This document shows positions 5,065-5,798 of a stretch of DNA of 5,798 nt, one piece after another. Made by a program: the position numbers and the translations under genes. How positions within the stretch are numbered: the stretch's first letter is position 1; each line of letters begins with the position of its first letter. This DNA is from an uncultured Collinsella sp. (GTDB taxonomy: Bacteria > Actinomycetota > Coriobacteriia > Coriobacteriales > Coriobacteriaceae), in NCBI GenBank assembly GCA_900539035.1, contig UQAU01000056.1:1-5798 (forward strand), written 5' to 3'. The notes under the pieces are model-generated. The model searched no databases. It was not told the DNA's origin and saw only the letters and a list, made by a program, of their open reading frames with translations.

Positions 5065-5235
5065 ATGGCGAATACCCCGACCACCACCATGCGCCTCGAC
5101 CCCGAGGTGAAAGACGAGGCGCTGAAAGTTCTTGAGCCATTAGGGCTGAACCTCACCAGCGCGGTCAACATCTTCCTCAAGGCGGTTATCAGAGAAAAAG
5201 GACTGCCGTTCGACGTGAAGAACAACAACAATTAA
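5065..5235 (+). CDS. RelB/DinJ-type ribbon-helix-helix protein, short, without toxin-binding tail
   Basis: The 56-residue product is absent from automatic long-frame lists but is well supported: ATG lies seven bases after AAAGGA (5052-5057). TTTMRLDPEVKDEAL gives the DNA-binding strand and first helix, GLNLTSAVNIFLKAVIRE the second helix, and EKGLPFDV the conserved end of the DinJ/RelB ribbon-helix-helix domain. It then stops after NNNN. Typical DinJ is about 86 residues and uses its C-terminal 30 to bind and neutralise the YafQ-type toxin; that part is missing. No toxin gene follows. Instead the stop codon overlaps the ribosome binding site of the RM gene, so both are translated from one RNA. 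It probably acts as a dimeric transcription regulator of its own operon, perhaps also of the transposase promoter. A remnant antitoxin is the alternative. Confidence 0.85.
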   Translation: MANTPTTTMRLDPEVKDEALKVLEPLGLNLTSAVNIFLKAVIREKGLPFDVKNNNN

Positions 5236-5245
5236 GGAGTAGTAC

Positions 5246-5798
5246 ATGCCCGTGAGCCTCACCCCCCCCCTAAGTGATTTTTCAACCGGCGTCGCAGTCC
5301 ATTCCGAAGAGGACGCGAAGCAGAAAATCATCATGCCATACTTACGGTCATTGGGATATTCCGAGAAGGAAATGCGGTTCGAGAACCCCATCACCGTTCA
5401 AGCGGGCAGCAGGAAAGTCACGCTGTACAGCGATATCGAGATCCTTGTGGACGGCCGCCCGGAAATCATCATCGACGCAAAAAAGCCGAGCCACACGATC
5501 AATGACACCGATGTACTTCAGGTAACGTCCTACGCAAAACTGGTGGACGTCCAATCCGCCTATTGCGCATTCGTGACCAACGGACATGATCTCAAAGGAG
5601 TGAACGTCTCCACGGGGGCGGCCATGCCCGGCATTCCCTCAAAGAACCAACTCATATCGAGTCTTTCACGCCGACCAAAGAACATTCTGACCGGTATCCA
5701 GTTGCGCGAGGTTCGCAGCACCCTCGTAACCATCATGTCTCAGGATGTCCTGTATCGCGTCATCAAAGAGTGCAAGGACATTATTGAAAAACAGGCTT
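5246..5798 (+). CDS. Restriction-modification protein with N-terminal HsdR-type nuclease domain, 3' part outside the window
   Basis: 184 residues are visible from ATG 5246, six bases after AAGGAG (5234-5239). Residues 20-120 form an HSDR_N domain: LRSLGY (33-38), then D63 in YSDIEI, D77-A-K79 in EIIIDAKKP and Q92-VTS-Y96. The D-x13-D/E-x-K spacing and the QxxxY motif are those of type I HsdR nucleases, which cut DNA. The segment DVLYRVIKECKDIIEKQA (167-184) does not look like an HsdR helicase; it resembles the start of an HsdM-like N-6 methylase region, so the whole may be a single-chain nuclease-methylase. This is inference, since the rest is not in view. C9 at 5262-5270, in codons 6-9, can switch the frame on and off. 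Base composition is visibly less GC-rich than in the genes to the left. It is the second gene of a tight operon with the antitoxin-like gene. Confidence 0.8.
   Translation, partial: MPVSLTPPLSDFSTGVAVHSEEDAKQKIIMPYLRSLGYSEKEMRFENPITVQAGSRKVTLYSDIEILVDGRPEIIIDAKKPSHTINDTDVLQVTSYAKLVDVQSAYCAFVTNGHDLKGVNVSTGAAMPGIPSKNQLISSLSRRPKNILTGIQLREVRSTLVTIMSQDVLYRVIKECKDIIEKQA
5262..5270 (+). repeat. C9 homopolymer at the start of the RM gene, candidate phase-variation tract
   Basis: Nine C residues lie in codons 6-9. With nine the frame stays open (ACC CCC CCC CTA). With eight it meets TAA at once, and with ten it meets TGA two codons later. The following bases TAAGTGA supply both stops. Such tracts near the 5' end are a known means of slipped-strand on/off control of RM genes. 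Confidence 0.7.

Noticed and set aside
5236..5245. A toxin gene following the RelB/DinJ-like gene
   Set aside because: The next frame is an HsdR-type nuclease domain with D63, D77-x-K79 and QxxxY; it shows no YafQ/RelE features and there is no room for another gene between them.
1..5798. tRNA, rRNA or CRISPR array
   Set aside because: No cloverleaf-like sequence, no rRNA-like stretch and no regularly spaced repeats were seen on either strand.

Overview
Organism. The left part (about 1-3850) looks like a gut actinobacterium of the class Coriobacteriia, most likely Collinsella-like. The reasons are high GC with strong GC3 bias, a comF gene followed by a Vsr/DUF559-like protein of a type I associate with this class, and a GC-rich IS256-family element. 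This is recognition by eye, not a search. The right part (about 3912-5798) has a different texture: an IS1595-family transposase, a RelB/DinJ-type antitoxin-like gene and the start of a restriction-modification (RM) gene. It resembles gut-actinobacterial accessory DNA, with Bifidobacterium or Collinsella equally possible.

Layout. 1-66 is the 3' part of queA, read in frame 1. It breaks off and is joined to the arginine-rich C-terminal tail of an unrelated gene in another frame (66-236). 265-335 holds two stem-loops, the second burying the ribosome binding site of comF. 339-1145 is a complete comF. 1156-2253 follows ten bases later and encodes a 365-residue Vsr/DUF559-like putative nuclease.

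First mobile element. An intact IS256-family insertion sequence (2229-3734, 1506 bp) sits in the 3' end of that nuclease gene. It has 28-bp inverted repeats (23/28 matching) and a perfect 8-bp target duplication CTGCTGAA at 2221-2228 and 3735-3742. The left repeat supplies the host gene's present stop codon. The displaced native end survives at 3743-3779.

Accessory module. From about 3912 an IS1595-family transposase gene (3999-5021) has its own promoter overlapping a 12-bp inverted repeat. Only 43 bases after it come a short ribbon-helix-helix, antitoxin-like gene (5065-5235) and an RM gene (5246 to beyond the window) that starts with an HsdR-type nuclease domain. Three features suggest a linked, possibly undescribed unit. 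The transposase and antitoxin-like genes share an 18-bp (16/18) TGTA/TACA motif at nearly the same distance from their start codons. The antitoxin-like gene lacks the toxin-binding tail and has no toxin partner, but is tightly coupled to the RM gene. The RM gene carries a C9 tract at codons 6-9 whose loss or gain by one base gives an immediate stop, as in a phase-variable switch. No right end of the IS1595 element is visible, so the antitoxin-like and RM genes may be its passengers.

Limits. Promoters and operators are by eye. Whether the queA junction and the left/right change of texture are real or come from assembly cannot be decided here.
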